From Nakamurella sp040546275 (lineage in GTDB: Bacteria; Actinomycetota; Actinomycetes; Mycobacteriales; Nakamurellaceae), in assembly GCF_040546275.1 (NCBI RefSeq), contig NZ_JBEPNO010000023.1:31099-95098 (forward strand): a stretch of 64,000 bases of DNA. Direction: 5' to 3'. Each line of letters opens with the position of its first letter. The first letter of the stretch is position 1. The notes below the pieces were generated by a model. That model was not told where the DNA came from. It searched no databases and saw only the letters and a list, made by a program, of their open reading frames with translations. Made by a program: the position numbers and the translations under genes. This document shows, one piece after another, positions 16,553-24,214 of the stretch.

Positions 16553-19012
16553 ATGGCCGGTGACAGTGCGCACGTGGAGATGGACGGGCATCGCTTCGGC
16601 CTGACCAACCTCTCCAAGGTGCTGTACCCGGACGCGGGCACCACCAAGGCCGACGTGATCGGGTATCTCGCCAAGGTCGCGTCGGTGATGATCCCGCTGG
16701 TGCAGGGCCGTCCCGTCACGCGCAAACGGTGGCCGAACGGGGTGGAGACGACTCCGTTCTTCCACAAGAACATCGACAAGGGCACGCCCTCGTGGATCGC
16801 GCGACGGGAGATCACCCACAAGGACCGGACGATCACCTACCCGCTGGTCGACTCGCCGGCGACGCTCGCCTGGCTGGGACAGAACGCCGCGTTGGAACTC
16901 CATGTGCCGCAATGGAGATTCGGTGCCGGCGGGGACCCCGGCCGGCCCGACCGGGCGGTCTTCGACCTCGATCCGGGGCCCGGCGCGGATCTCGCCGACT
17001 GCGCCGAGGTGGCGCTGGCCATCCGCCGACGGTTGGACGACCTCGCACTGACCGCCTACCCGGTCACGAGCGGTTCAAAGGGCCTGCACCTCTACGTCCC
17101 GCTGCCCGGAGACCAGACGTCGGACGAGGTGTCGTCCTTCGCGAGACTGCTGGCCGAGACCATCGAGCGGGACCTGCCGGCGCTGGTGGTGTCGAAGATG
17201 TCGAAAGCCCTGCGGCCGGGCAAGGTTTTCATCGACTGGTCGCAGAACAACGGGAACAAGACGACCATCGCCCCCTATTCACTGCGTGGCCGCGACCAAC
17301 CAACGGTGGCCGCGCCCCGCGAGTGGGCAGAGCTGGAGGAATCAGGATTCCGGCACCTCGACTACCGAGAAGTGCTGGCACGATTGGAGAACGGGATCTC
17401 CCCGTTCCCGGCTCCTGCTGGATCGACTGCTGGACCGGCCACTGGATCGACTGCCGGATCGCCTGCTGGATCGGCCGCCGGCCAGGCAGGTGGATCGGTG
17501 GCGGACAAACTCGCTGTCTATCGGTCGAAGCGGTCGGCGGACCGCACTCCGGAACCGGTGCCGGCGGCAGCTGATCCTGCCCCGTCGGGTGACGACAACA
17601 CGTTTGTCATCCAGGAGCACCACGCGACCGCGCTGCACTGGGACTTCCGCCTGGAACACGACGGCGTGCTGGTGTCCTGGGCGGTGCCCAAAGGCATTCC
17701 GACCACCTCGGCGCACAATCGGCTCGCGGTGCAGACCGAGGACCATCCGATGGAATACGCCGACTTCGCGGGGACCATCGGCCACGGTGAGTACGGCGGG
17801 GGCGACGTCACCATCTGGGATTCCGGTACCTACAGCCTCGAGAAATGGCGCGACGGCGAGGTGATCGTCACCCTCGACGGTGCCCGTGCCCACGGCCGGT
17901 TCGCCTTGATCCGCACCAAACGCGGTGCGGGGGAGCAGGCCTCGGCCAAGGGCAATCAGTGGTTGATGCGACGGACGAAGGACCAGCCCGATCTCGAGGA
18001 GGTGGTGCCACGGGAGAGCGGGAAGTTCGGCGCGGACCGCAAGATCGTGCACCGCACCCCACCGGCTGATCTGCTGCCGATGCTCGCCACCGCCGGCACG
18101 CTGTCCGAGATCACCGGCGACGACTGGCGTTTCGAGGGCAAGTGGGACGGTGTCCGGGCCGTCGTGGAGGTCGGCGATGGACACTTCAAGCTGCTGAGCC
18201 GCAACGGGAACGATGTCACCGCCGCCTATCCGGAGCTCCGCGAGGTCGGCGAGGTGTTGCGCGGGCACATGGCGGTGCTGGACGGGGAGATCGTCGCGCT
18301 GGACGGCAAGGGGCGCTCGGACTTCGGGCTCTTGCAGCGACGGATGAAGCTGACCAAGCCGGCCGAGATCGCCAGGGTCGCCGAGCAGGTGCCGGTCCGA
18401 CTGCTGATCTTCGACGTCCTGCACCTGGACGGGATCTCGTTGCTGCGCAAGACCTATGACGACCGCCGCCGAGTACTGGCAGCGCTCGGTCCGTCCGGAG
18501 CGACCTTCTCCGTCCCGGAACCGCTGCCCGGACCGGCAGAGGAGGCGCTGGCGGCGACCAGGGAGCGCAACTGGGAGGGGATCATCGCCAAGCGTGGTGA
18601 TTCCGTCTATCTACCGGGCAAGCGGGCCCGCACCTGGATCAAGATCAAGAACGTGGCCGACCAGGAGATCGTGGTGGTGGGTTGGCGTCTCGGGAACGGC
18701 CGCCGGGCGGGCGGGATCGGTGCGCTGCTGATGGCGCTGCCCGATGGGGACGGGTTCCGGTTCGTCGGCCGGGTCGGTACCGGGTTCAGCGATGCCGTGC
18801 TGGACGATCTGCTCGAGACGCTGACGCCGCTCACCAGGGCCACCTCCCCGGTGACCAGCCCGATGCCGCGAGCGGAAACCGTGGGGGTGACCTGGGTCCG
18901 GCCGGTGCTGGTAGGCGAGGTCGGCTACTCCGAGTGGACGCCGGACCAGCACCTCCGCCATCCGGTCTGGCGTGGGCTGCGCGCCGACAAGGACGTGTCC
19001 GACCTGCGGTGA
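16553..19012 (+). CDS. ligD: Multidomain NHEJ DNA ligase LigD (polymerase-phosphoesterase-ligase)
   Basis: 819 aa with three domains in the mycobacterial order. Residues about 10-285: archaeo-eukaryotic primase-type polymerase with metal-binding D138-L-D140 and VTSGSKGLHLYVP. Residues about 345-480: 3'-phosphoesterase (FVIQEHHATALHWDFRLEHDG, with VSWAVPKG). Residues about 505-815: ATP-dependent ligase with nucleophile K530 (EGKWDGVR), then DGEIVALD and WIKIKN. It repairs double-strand breaks with Ku, which is not encoded in the window. The linker at about 285-320 is a degenerate Gly/Ala/Ser/Pro repeat that makes the protein about 60 aa longer than the Mycobacterium enzyme. It is divergent from the P450 gene. 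Confidence 0.95.
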   Translation: MAGDSAHVEMDGHRFGLTNLSKVLYPDAGTTKADVIGYLAKVASVMIPLVQGRPVTRKRWPNGVETTPFFHKNIDKGTPSWIARREITHKDRTITYPLVDSPATLAWLGQNAALELHVPQWRFGAGGDPGRPDRAVFDLDPGPGADLADCAEVALAIRRRLDDLALTAYPVTSGSKGLHLYVPLPGDQTSDEVSSFARLLAETIERDLPALVVSKMSKALRPGKVFIDWSQNNGNKTTIAPYSLRGRDQPTVAAPREWAELEESGFRHLDYREVLARLENGISPFPAPAGSTAGPATGSTAGSPAGSAAGQAGGSVADKLAVYRSKRSADRTPEPVPAAADPAPSGDDNTFVIQEHHATALHWDFRLEHDGVLVSWAVPKGIPTTSAHNRLAVQTEDHPMEYADFAGTIGHGEYGGGDVTIWDSGTYSLEKWRDGEVIVTLDGARAHGRFALIRTKRGAGEQASAKGNQWLMRRTKDQPDLEEVVPRESGKFGADRKIVHRTPPADLLPMLATAGTLSEITGDDWRFEGKWDGVRAVVEVGDGHFKLLSRNGNDVTAAYPELREVGEVLRGHMAVLDGEIVALDGKGRSDFGLLQRRMKLTKPAEIARVAEQVPVRLLIFDVLHLDGISLLRKTYDDRRRVLAALGPSGATFSVPEPLPGPAEEALAATRERNWEGIIAKRGDSVYLPGKRARTWIKIKNVADQEIVVVGWRLGNGRRAGGIGALLMALPDGDGFRFVGRVGTGFSDAVLDDLLETLTPLTRATSPVTSPMPRAETVGVTWVRPVLVGEVGYSEWTPDQHLRHPVWRGLRADKDVSDLR

Positions 19013-19022
19013 GTGTGTGTCG

Positions 19023-19907
19023 TCATCGTCCGAGGACGAAGCGCAGGGTGGTACCGGGGCGGGCCTGGGCGGCGTGGTGCAGAGCGGACTCGTCGACCAC
19101 GGCGATCACCGGGTAGCCGCCGGTGGTCGGGTGGTCGGCGAGGAACAGCACGGGTTGCCCGTCCTGCGGGATCTGGATGCTGCCGGTCACCACCCCTTCC
19201 GACGGCAACTGCTCCGGACGTCTCCGCGGCAGTGCCGGGCCGGTGAGCCGGAGGCCGATGCGGTTGCTCGCCGGGCTGACCTGCCAGGCAGTGCCGGTCA
19301 ACAGCTCCAGCGCTTCGGGGGCAAACCAGTGGTCGCGGGGACCGAGCACGATCGGCAGCACGGGCGGCGGGTCGATCGTGTCGGGCCACGCGGTGGTGGC
19401 GGTGATCCCAGCATCGAGCATGGCCCCGATCGGTAGTCGTTGGCCCCGCTGCAACGCCGGTGGACCCAGACCGCTGAGCAGGTCGTGCGATCGACTGCCG
19501 AGCACCTCCGCCACCGCGATGCCACCGCGGACGGCGAGATAGCTGCGCACCCCCGCCGAGCAGGTTCCGAGCTGCACGACTGCGCCGGCCGGTACCTGCA
19601 GCACTCGGCCCATCGATGCCGGATGGCCGTCCACCGTGATGGGCGCCGGTGCGCCCGTGACGGCCAGCACGACGCTGCTGCCGGAGAGTCCGAGCACTCG
19701 TAGTCGGGGGCCGGTGAGAGTGGTTTCCAGCACGGCGAACCCGGGTGGGTTGCCGACGAGTTGATTGGCGAGGTCGGCACCGGGTCGATCCAGGGCACCG
19801 GAGGGCGGAACACCGAGGTGGGCCATCCCGGGTCGGCCGTGATCCTGCACCGTGGTCAGCGGACCGGGCGTCAGGACCTCGAGCGCCTGCATGTCGGAAG
19901 ACGTCAT
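19023..19907 (-). CDS. pxpC: 5-oxoprolinase subunit PxpC (biotin-dependent carboxyltransferase-like)
   Basis: 294 aa. LEVLTPGPLTTVQDHGRPGMAHLGVPPSGALDR is the start of the KipA/allophanate hydrolase subunit 2 fold, with later motifs NRIGLRLTGP, GVVTGSIQIPQDGQPV and LADHPTTGGYPVIAVV. With PxpA and PxpB it cleaves 5-oxoproline (pyroglutamate) to glutamate using ATP, a housekeeping damage-repair reaction in the cytoplasm. Its ATG overlaps the pxpB stop as ATGA. Order pxpA-pxpB-pxpC with all junctions overlapping. Confidence 0.9.
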   Translation of the reverse strand: MTSSDMQALEVLTPGPLTTVQDHGRPGMAHLGVPPSGALDRPGADLANQLVGNPPGFAVLETTLTGPRLRVLGLSGSSVVLAVTGAPAPITVDGHPASMGRVLQVPAGAVVQLGTCSAGVRSYLAVRGGIAVAEVLGSRSHDLLSGLGPPALQRGQRLPIGAMLDAGITATTAWPDTIDPPPVLPIVLGPRDHWFAPEALELLTGTAWQVSPASNRIGLRLTGPALPRRRPEQLPSEGVVTGSIQIPQDGQPVLFLADHPTTGGYPVIAVVDESALHHAAQARPGTTLRFVLGR

Positions 19908-20530
19908 CGATCGGCGTCCACGAAACGCACCGTCTGGCCGGGGCTGACGAGCGCGGCCGGATCCCGGTCGACGTCGAACATCATGGTCGTCGTCGTGCCC
20001 AGCAGGTGCCACCCACCGGGGCTCCGGCGTGGGTAGACGGCGCAGTAGTCGTCCGCGATGGCCACCGACCCGGCGGGCACAGCCGGACGTGGGGTGTCGA
20101 GACGCGGCAGGCGCAGGGCCGGGTCGAGTCCGGTCAGGTAGGCGAAGCCGGGGGCGAACCCGGTGAAGGCGGCCCGGTAGGTCGCGCCCTGATGACGCCG
20201 GACGATCTCCGCGACGGCGAATCCGGTGGCTGCGGCGACGATGGACAGATCGGGGCCGTCGTAGCGAACGGGCAGCTCCACGACGGGCAGCTGCGCTTCG
20301 GTCGGGGCCAGGTCCGGCTGATCGGGGAGGGCAGCCAACAGAACAACCAGAGCCTGGGCGTCCGAGGCCTGGATCAGCACGGTCCGGGCGCCCGGCACCA
20401 CCTCGCGCACCTGGATCCCGAGGTCCGACGCCACCCGCCGGACGGTCAGCGCCATGAGCGCAACGTCGGGCCCATCCGGGCGGAGCTCCAGCAGAGCACC
20501 GGTACGACCGACCCGGACGAACTCGATCAC
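19904..20530 (-). CDS. pxpB: 5-oxoprolinase subunit PxpB (KipI-like)
   Basis: 208 aa. The start GTG overlaps the pxpA stop (GTGA); the frame opens with MIEFVRVGRTGALLEL. The KipI/allophanate hydrolase subunit 1 motifs are present: LPVRYDGPDLSIVAA, FTGFAPGFAYLTGLDP and LPRLDTPRPAVPAGSVAIA, then GGWHLLGTTTTMMFD. Acts in a complex with PxpC and PxpA on 5-oxoproline. Confidence 0.9.
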   Translation of the reverse strand: MIEFVRVGRTGALLELRPDGPDVALMALTVRRVASDLGIQVREVVPGARTVLIQASDAQALVVLLAALPDQPDLAPTEAQLPVVELPVRYDGPDLSIVAAATGFAVAEIVRRHQGATYRAAFTGFAPGFAYLTGLDPALRLPRLDTPRPAVPAGSVAIADDYCAVYPRRSPGGWHLLGTTTTMMFDVDRDPAALVSPGQTVRFVDADR

Positions 20531-21315
20531 GCAAACGCCTCCAGGGCAGCGCCCGCACCCCGCAGGGCCTCGCGGGTCCCGATGGCGAGCGCGACCGCGC
20601 CGGGGGTGTCGCCGTGCAGGCACAGCGAGCGGGCGGCCAGCCGGACGACTTCACCGGTCACCGCGACGACCTCCCCGTCGCGTGCCATCCGGACCGCGCG
20701 GGCGGACACCTCCGCGACGTCGTGCAGCACGCTGCCGGGGACCGAACGCGGCGCCAACGCGCCGTCGGCGGTATAGCCACGGTCGGGGAAAGCCTCGGTC
20801 ACGGTGGGCAGACCCGCCTCGGCGGCGAGCTGCAACACGACCGAGCCGGGCAGCGACAGCACCGGCAGTTCCTTGGCGAAGGCCAGGATGCCGTCGATCA
20901 GCGCACTGCCGTGCACTTCGTCCCGAGCTGCCCGGTTGTACAGCGCCCCATGGGCTTTCACGTAACTGACCCGAGTGCCGCAGGACCGGGCGATCCCCGC
21001 CAGGGCGCCGATCTGATAGGTGACCTCGTCACGCAGCTCGTCCCGGTCGACGTCCAGATCGCGGCGCCCGAAACCGGCCAGGTCGCGGTACCCGACGTGC
21101 GCGCCGATCCGGACGTCGCGGGCGGCGGCCAGCTCGCAGACCCGCCGCATCGTCCGCGGATCGCCGGCGTGGAAGCCGCACGCGACGTTGGCCGACGTCA
21201 CCACGTCCAGCAGCGCCGCGTCATCCGTCATCCGCCACGCGCCGAACCCCTCACCCAGATCTGCGTTGAGGTCGATCAGAAGGCGCTCCCCGCTCGTCGC
21301 TCGTACCTCGCTCAT
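20527..21315 (-). CDS. pxpA: 5-oxoprolinase subunit PxpA (LamB/YcsF family)
   Basis: 262 aa. LIDLNADLGEGFGAWRM, TSANVACGFHAGDP and GAHVGYRDLAGFGRR are the diagnostic N-terminal blocks of the LamB/YcsF family; YVKAHGALYN and EAFPDRGYTADGAL follow. ATG at 21315 is preferred over a TTG three codons earlier. First gene of the pxpABC operon, so the promoter should lie in the roughly 150 bp to the right. No transporter for oxoproline is adjacent. Confidence 0.92.
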   Translation of the reverse strand: MSEVRATSGERLLIDLNADLGEGFGAWRMTDDAALLDVVTSANVACGFHAGDPRTMRRVCELAAARDVRIGAHVGYRDLAGFGRRDLDVDRDELRDEVTYQIGALAGIARSCGTRVSYVKAHGALYNRAARDEVHGSALIDGILAFAKELPVLSLPGSVVLQLAAEAGLPTVTEAFPDRGYTADGALAPRSVPGSVLHDVAEVSARAVRMARDGEVVAVTGEVVRLAARSLCLHGDTPGAVALAIGTREALRGAGAALEAFA

Positions 21316-21468
21316 GCCTAGCAAGATAGCGGTGCCCGCTGGTCGGGTGACCGTTCACTGCGCATACAGTTCTGCCCGGCGCAGACAGGAATGCCCAAAA
21401 ATGTCCTCGCGAGGGTCAAATCGGGCAGTTTGATCTGCGCGGCTCCCCTTGATGTCACCTTCACCCGC

Positions 21469-21816
21469 GTGGACTCCAGGCTGGTCGGCCGTGAAACGGT
21501 GCTCGACCAGGCCCGGCGCGTCCTGGCGACTGCCGGCGGTGTCCTGCTCGAAGGACCGGCCGGAATCGGGAAAACGTCTGTCTGGCAGGTGCTCGGGGCC
21601 GAGCCGGAAGCGGCCGGCTCGGTGGTGCTGTCCGCGGCCCCGACCGAGTCCGAACGGCGGCTCCCCTGCAGCGCTCTCGCCGACCTGGATCAGCCGAGCG
21701 AACGCGCCCTCGCCTTTGCGCTCCGCCGCTTGAGCAGGGCACCGGCCCTGCTGCTTGCGGTGCGCACCGAAGGGTCGGAGCCGCCGGTCGCGGGCGGTGG
21801 GCTTACCGGGTGGTGA
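21469..21816 (+). pseudogene. Internally deleted LuxR-family AAA ATPase remnant
   Basis: The reading frame carries the start of a large LuxR-type regulator: SRLVGRETVLDQARRVL, Walker A GPAGIGKTS, and RLPCSALADL. It then jumps directly to DQPSERALAFALRRLSRAPALLLAVRTEG. In intact members these blocks are separated by about 80-110 residues that include Walker B (VDDxQWLD). The deletion is in frame, with CTGGATC at the junction matching the expected end of Walker B (WLDQ), which suggests recombination at short homology. The frame ends after TEGSEPP; the roughly 700-residue remainder with the HTH is missing. It overlaps the convergent lipoprotein gene by 14 bp. GTG at 21469 is the likely original start. 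Confidence 0.7.
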
Positions 21817-22387
21817 GGTCCGGACAGTAGGCGGCGACGGCGGCGCGGACGAGTTGGTCGGCCGAGCCCTGGCCCTGGATCTGGCCGGCGAGGGTGCCGA
21901 CGGCGTCGTGCACCGACGGATCGATCTTCAGCGCGGCGCAGACGGCCTGACCGGTGGCCGCCAACTGCGCGGCGCTCCGGCCCGGGTACGCCGCTCTTGC
22001 GAGATCGTGATACCTGGTCGCGGACGACGCTGTCAGGCGCGGTGGTGCCGATGCCGTTGACATCGCGCGCGAAGTGGCGGTGGCCGTCGACATCGCGCTG
22101 GAGGTGGCGGTGGTCGTCGACATCGCGCTGGAGGTGGCGGCGGTCGTCGACATCGCGCTGGAGGTGGCGGCGGTCGTCGACATCGCGCTGGAGGTGGCGG
22201 TGGTCGCCACCGTGACAACGACAGCCGGCGGGGACACCGATGCCGCAGACGGGGACCCGACGGACGGTGCGGCGCAGGACGCGAGCGAGAGGGCCAGCAG
22301 CGCGGAGGTGGCGCCCCGCCGGTATCGCTTTCCCCCGCACTTCCAGCGTGCCCACCGGATGGAGTGCCGGGCCCTGGGTGCGGTCAT
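21803..22387 (-). CDS. Lipoprotein with DUF732-like C-terminus and 10-residue repeats
   Basis: 194 aa. A basic leader and hydrophobic run end in the lipobox LASC, so it is probably a lipid-anchored extracytoplasmic protein. Residues about 65-115 are a low-complexity linker made of TSSAMSTxxA repeats. The C-terminal 75 residues (YHDLARAAYPGRSA, GQAVCAALKIDP, VRAAVAAYCPDL) resemble the small DUF732 helical domain with its two conserved Cys, common in secreted actinobacterial proteins. Function unknown. The start at MTAPRARHS is chosen because the lipobox then lies at a normal distance. Confidence 0.65.
   Translation of the reverse strand: MTAPRARHSIRWARWKCGGKRYRRGATSALLALSLASCAAPSVGSPSAASVSPPAVVVTVATTATSSAMSTTAATSSAMSTTAATSSAMSTTTATSSAMSTATATSRAMSTASAPPRLTASSATRYHDLARAAYPGRSAAQLAATGQAVCAALKIDPSVHDAVGTLAGQIQGQGSADQLVRAAVAAYCPDLTTR
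22056..22205. repeat. Tandem 30-bp repeat, five units
   Basis: Four nearly identical 30-bp units from 22086 to 22205, starting GTCGACATCGCGCTGGAGG, plus one diverged unit at 22056-22085. Inside the lipoprotein gene they encode ten-residue units of the form TSSAMSTTAA. Unit length keeps the frame. Confidence 0.95.
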
Positions 22388-22584
22388 GCCAGTCACGATC
22401 CTCCGTCCGCGGGTCCGGAGTCCAGCCATTGTGATGTTCCAGCCCGCCGGTCGACCCCTACCGCCGGGGCCGAGCCCGGCAGTTCTCAAGTTCTGCTGAT
22501 CTGGCCCTGCTAGCTTGCAGAAGAAGAGGCTGAGGTGTCTGCACGCGCATGCGTTGCAGTCTCGGCGGTTCGGAGGAAATAGGC

Positions 22585-23511
22585 GTGGTCATCGCCGTGA
22601 TCGCTGCCCTGACCAGCGCTTTCTGTTTTGCGCTCGGGGCCGCGCTGCAGCATCGGGAGGCTCTGGTCGTCCCGTCGGCCCATGTGGCCGACGTGCGGCT
22701 GCTGTGGAAGCTGTGCCGGCGTCCCTGGTGGCTGGCCGGCACCGTCGCGGATCTGGGCTCCATGACCCTGCACATCTTTGCGCTCTCGCTCGGCACGCTG
22801 GCTCTGGTCCAGCCGCTCGGTGTCACGGGGCTGGTGTTCGCCATACCGCTCGCGGCACTGCTACGCAGGCAGCGAATCCGTCGGCTGGACATCGTGGCCG
22901 CGCTGGCAGTGGTCGCGGGTCTGATCACCCTCCTGAAGACCCTGCCGTCGAATCCCACGACGGCGCTGCCGTCCGCCTTGTCGGTCATCTGGATGGTGGC
23001 TGCCGTGCTCGGCCTGGTCTCCGCGCTGACGCTGGGCGCCCACTTCGCTCCGGGACGACCTCGTGCCCTGCTGCTAGCCGCAGCGGCAGGCACCGCCTTC
23101 GGAATGACGGCAGTGCTGGTGCGGACGCTCCTCCTGGCCAGCAGGGAGCCAGGATCGGCTCCGGTGGTCGTCGCCGTCTCCATTGCCATCGCGCTGCTCG
23201 GACCGTACGGATATCTGCTGCTGCAGGGGGCTTATCGTGCCGGGCACTTTGCTGCGTCCATCGCCGCCACCACCGTGCTCAACCCACTCGTCGCGGTGCT
23301 GGCCGGTGGCCTGTTGCTGCACGAGAAGTTGCCGTCCGGGACGTCTGCCCTCGTCCTGATCGCTGCCGCTGCGGTCGTCATCTGCGGAGGCGTCGCCCTG
23401 CTCGTCCGCTCGCCGGCGATCCTGAGTCTGGCGCCAACGGAAGAATGCCCGGAGCACCATGCGGAGACGGAGCAGGCCCACGTTCCGGCGATGGCCGGTG
23501 CACGCGGCTAG
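22585..23511 (+). CDS. DMT-superfamily transporter (EamA/NIPA-like)
   Basis: 308 aa with about nine to ten hydrophobic helices: VIAVIAALTSAFCFALGAAL at the start, ALVQPLGVTGLVFAIPLAALL in the first half and ASIAATTVLNPLVAVLAGGLLLHE in the second, the internal duplication of drug/metabolite transporters. The NPLVAVLxGxxLLHE pattern is the EamA hallmark. GTG at 22585 is selected because GGAGG lies 9 nt upstream. The C-terminal tail is hydrophilic with Glu and His. The substrate is unknown (metabolite export or magnesium transport in NIPA-like relatives). Ends 25 bp from the convergent hydrolase gene. Confidence 0.8.
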   Translation: MVIAVIAALTSAFCFALGAALQHREALVVPSAHVADVRLLWKLCRRPWWLAGTVADLGSMTLHIFALSLGTLALVQPLGVTGLVFAIPLAALLRRQRIRRLDIVAALAVVAGLITLLKTLPSNPTTALPSALSVIWMVAAVLGLVSALTLGAHFAPGRPRALLLAAAAGTAFGMTAVLVRTLLLASREPGSAPVVVAVSIAIALLGPYGYLLLQGAYRAGHFAASIAATTVLNPLVAVLAGGLLLHEKLPSGTSALVLIAAAAVVICGGVALLVRSPAILSLAPTEECPEHHAETEQAHVPAMAGARG

Positions 23512-23536
23512 CTGGTCCAGCTGGTCCGGCTCCAGG

Positions 23537-24214
23537 TCACCGGCCCGGACGTGCCGGAAGCGCGTGCATGAGGATGCGGGTGGTGGCGACCGCTGCAGCG
23601 AAGACGAGTACCCACAGGTACAGCTCGTAGGGGAGCCGCACGGTCTCGAAATCGAAGGGCCACAGCAGGATGAGGCCGGGGCCGGTACTGATGTCCCGGA
23701 CGAAGTGCAGCAGCACCCCGATCGCCAGACCACCGACCAGCGCCCGTCGTCCGCGGACCAGGAGAGCGATCACCGCGAGCACGCCAACGGTGAAGAGCGA
23801 GTGGCTGTAGGGGCGACCGCCGTCGGCGATGTGCGGAAGGCCCGCGTACAGCGGGATGTGGTCGATGTCGACGGCCATCGAGGCGATCAACGCCGAGAAG
23901 GTCGCGAACGGATTGCGTTGCAGCCATCGCGGTCCCGCGATGGCCAGCAGCACCAGCGCGGACGTGGAGAGGTGGGCGGGCTCGTCCAGCAGTCCGCTGA
24001 TCGGCACCGACCAACGCCGGGCGTTCTGCGCCAGGTCGAGGGCGACGATCAGCAGCACCAGAACGCATGGCGACCACACCCATCGTGTCGTGCGGGCGAG
24101 CCACTCCGCGCCCGCGTTGGCAGCCTGGAATCTCCGGGTGATCGGTTCGCTCGCCGACACGTCGGGAGCCGGGGTGGCAAGACTTTCGTCACCCGTGTCA
24201 GCGCGTCCGTTCAT
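23537..24214 (-). CDS. Membrane-bound metal-dependent hydrolase (YdjM-like)
   Basis: 225 aa. Conserved HLSTSALVLLAIAGPRW, DIDHIPL and PYSHSLFTVGVLAVIALLV, followed by LHFVRDISTGPG, are the His/Asp motifs of the LexA-binding inner-membrane hydrolase (DUF457) family, within about five membrane helices. The likely role is hydrolysis of a lipid or envelope substrate, but no member is well defined. The ATG overlaps the epimerase stop by 4 bp (ATGA), so the two proteins are coupled and may act on the same surface glycan or glycolipid. Confidence 0.75.
   Translation of the reverse strand: MNGRADTGDESLATPAPDVSASEPITRRFQAANAGAEWLARTTRWVWSPCVLVLLIVALDLAQNARRWSVPISGLLDEPAHLSTSALVLLAIAGPRWLQRNPFATFSALIASMAVDIDHIPLYAGLPHIADGGRPYSHSLFTVGVLAVIALLVRGRRALVGGLAIGVLLHFVRDISTGPGLILLWPFDFETVRLPYELYLWVLVFAAAVATTRILMHALPARPGR

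Noticed and set aside
21803..22387. Plus-strand frame with Val/Asp/Ala/Leu repeats opposite the lipoprotein
   Set aside because: The minus-strand frame has a basic leader, lipobox and conserved C-terminal domain; the plus frame is only the complement of the repeat.
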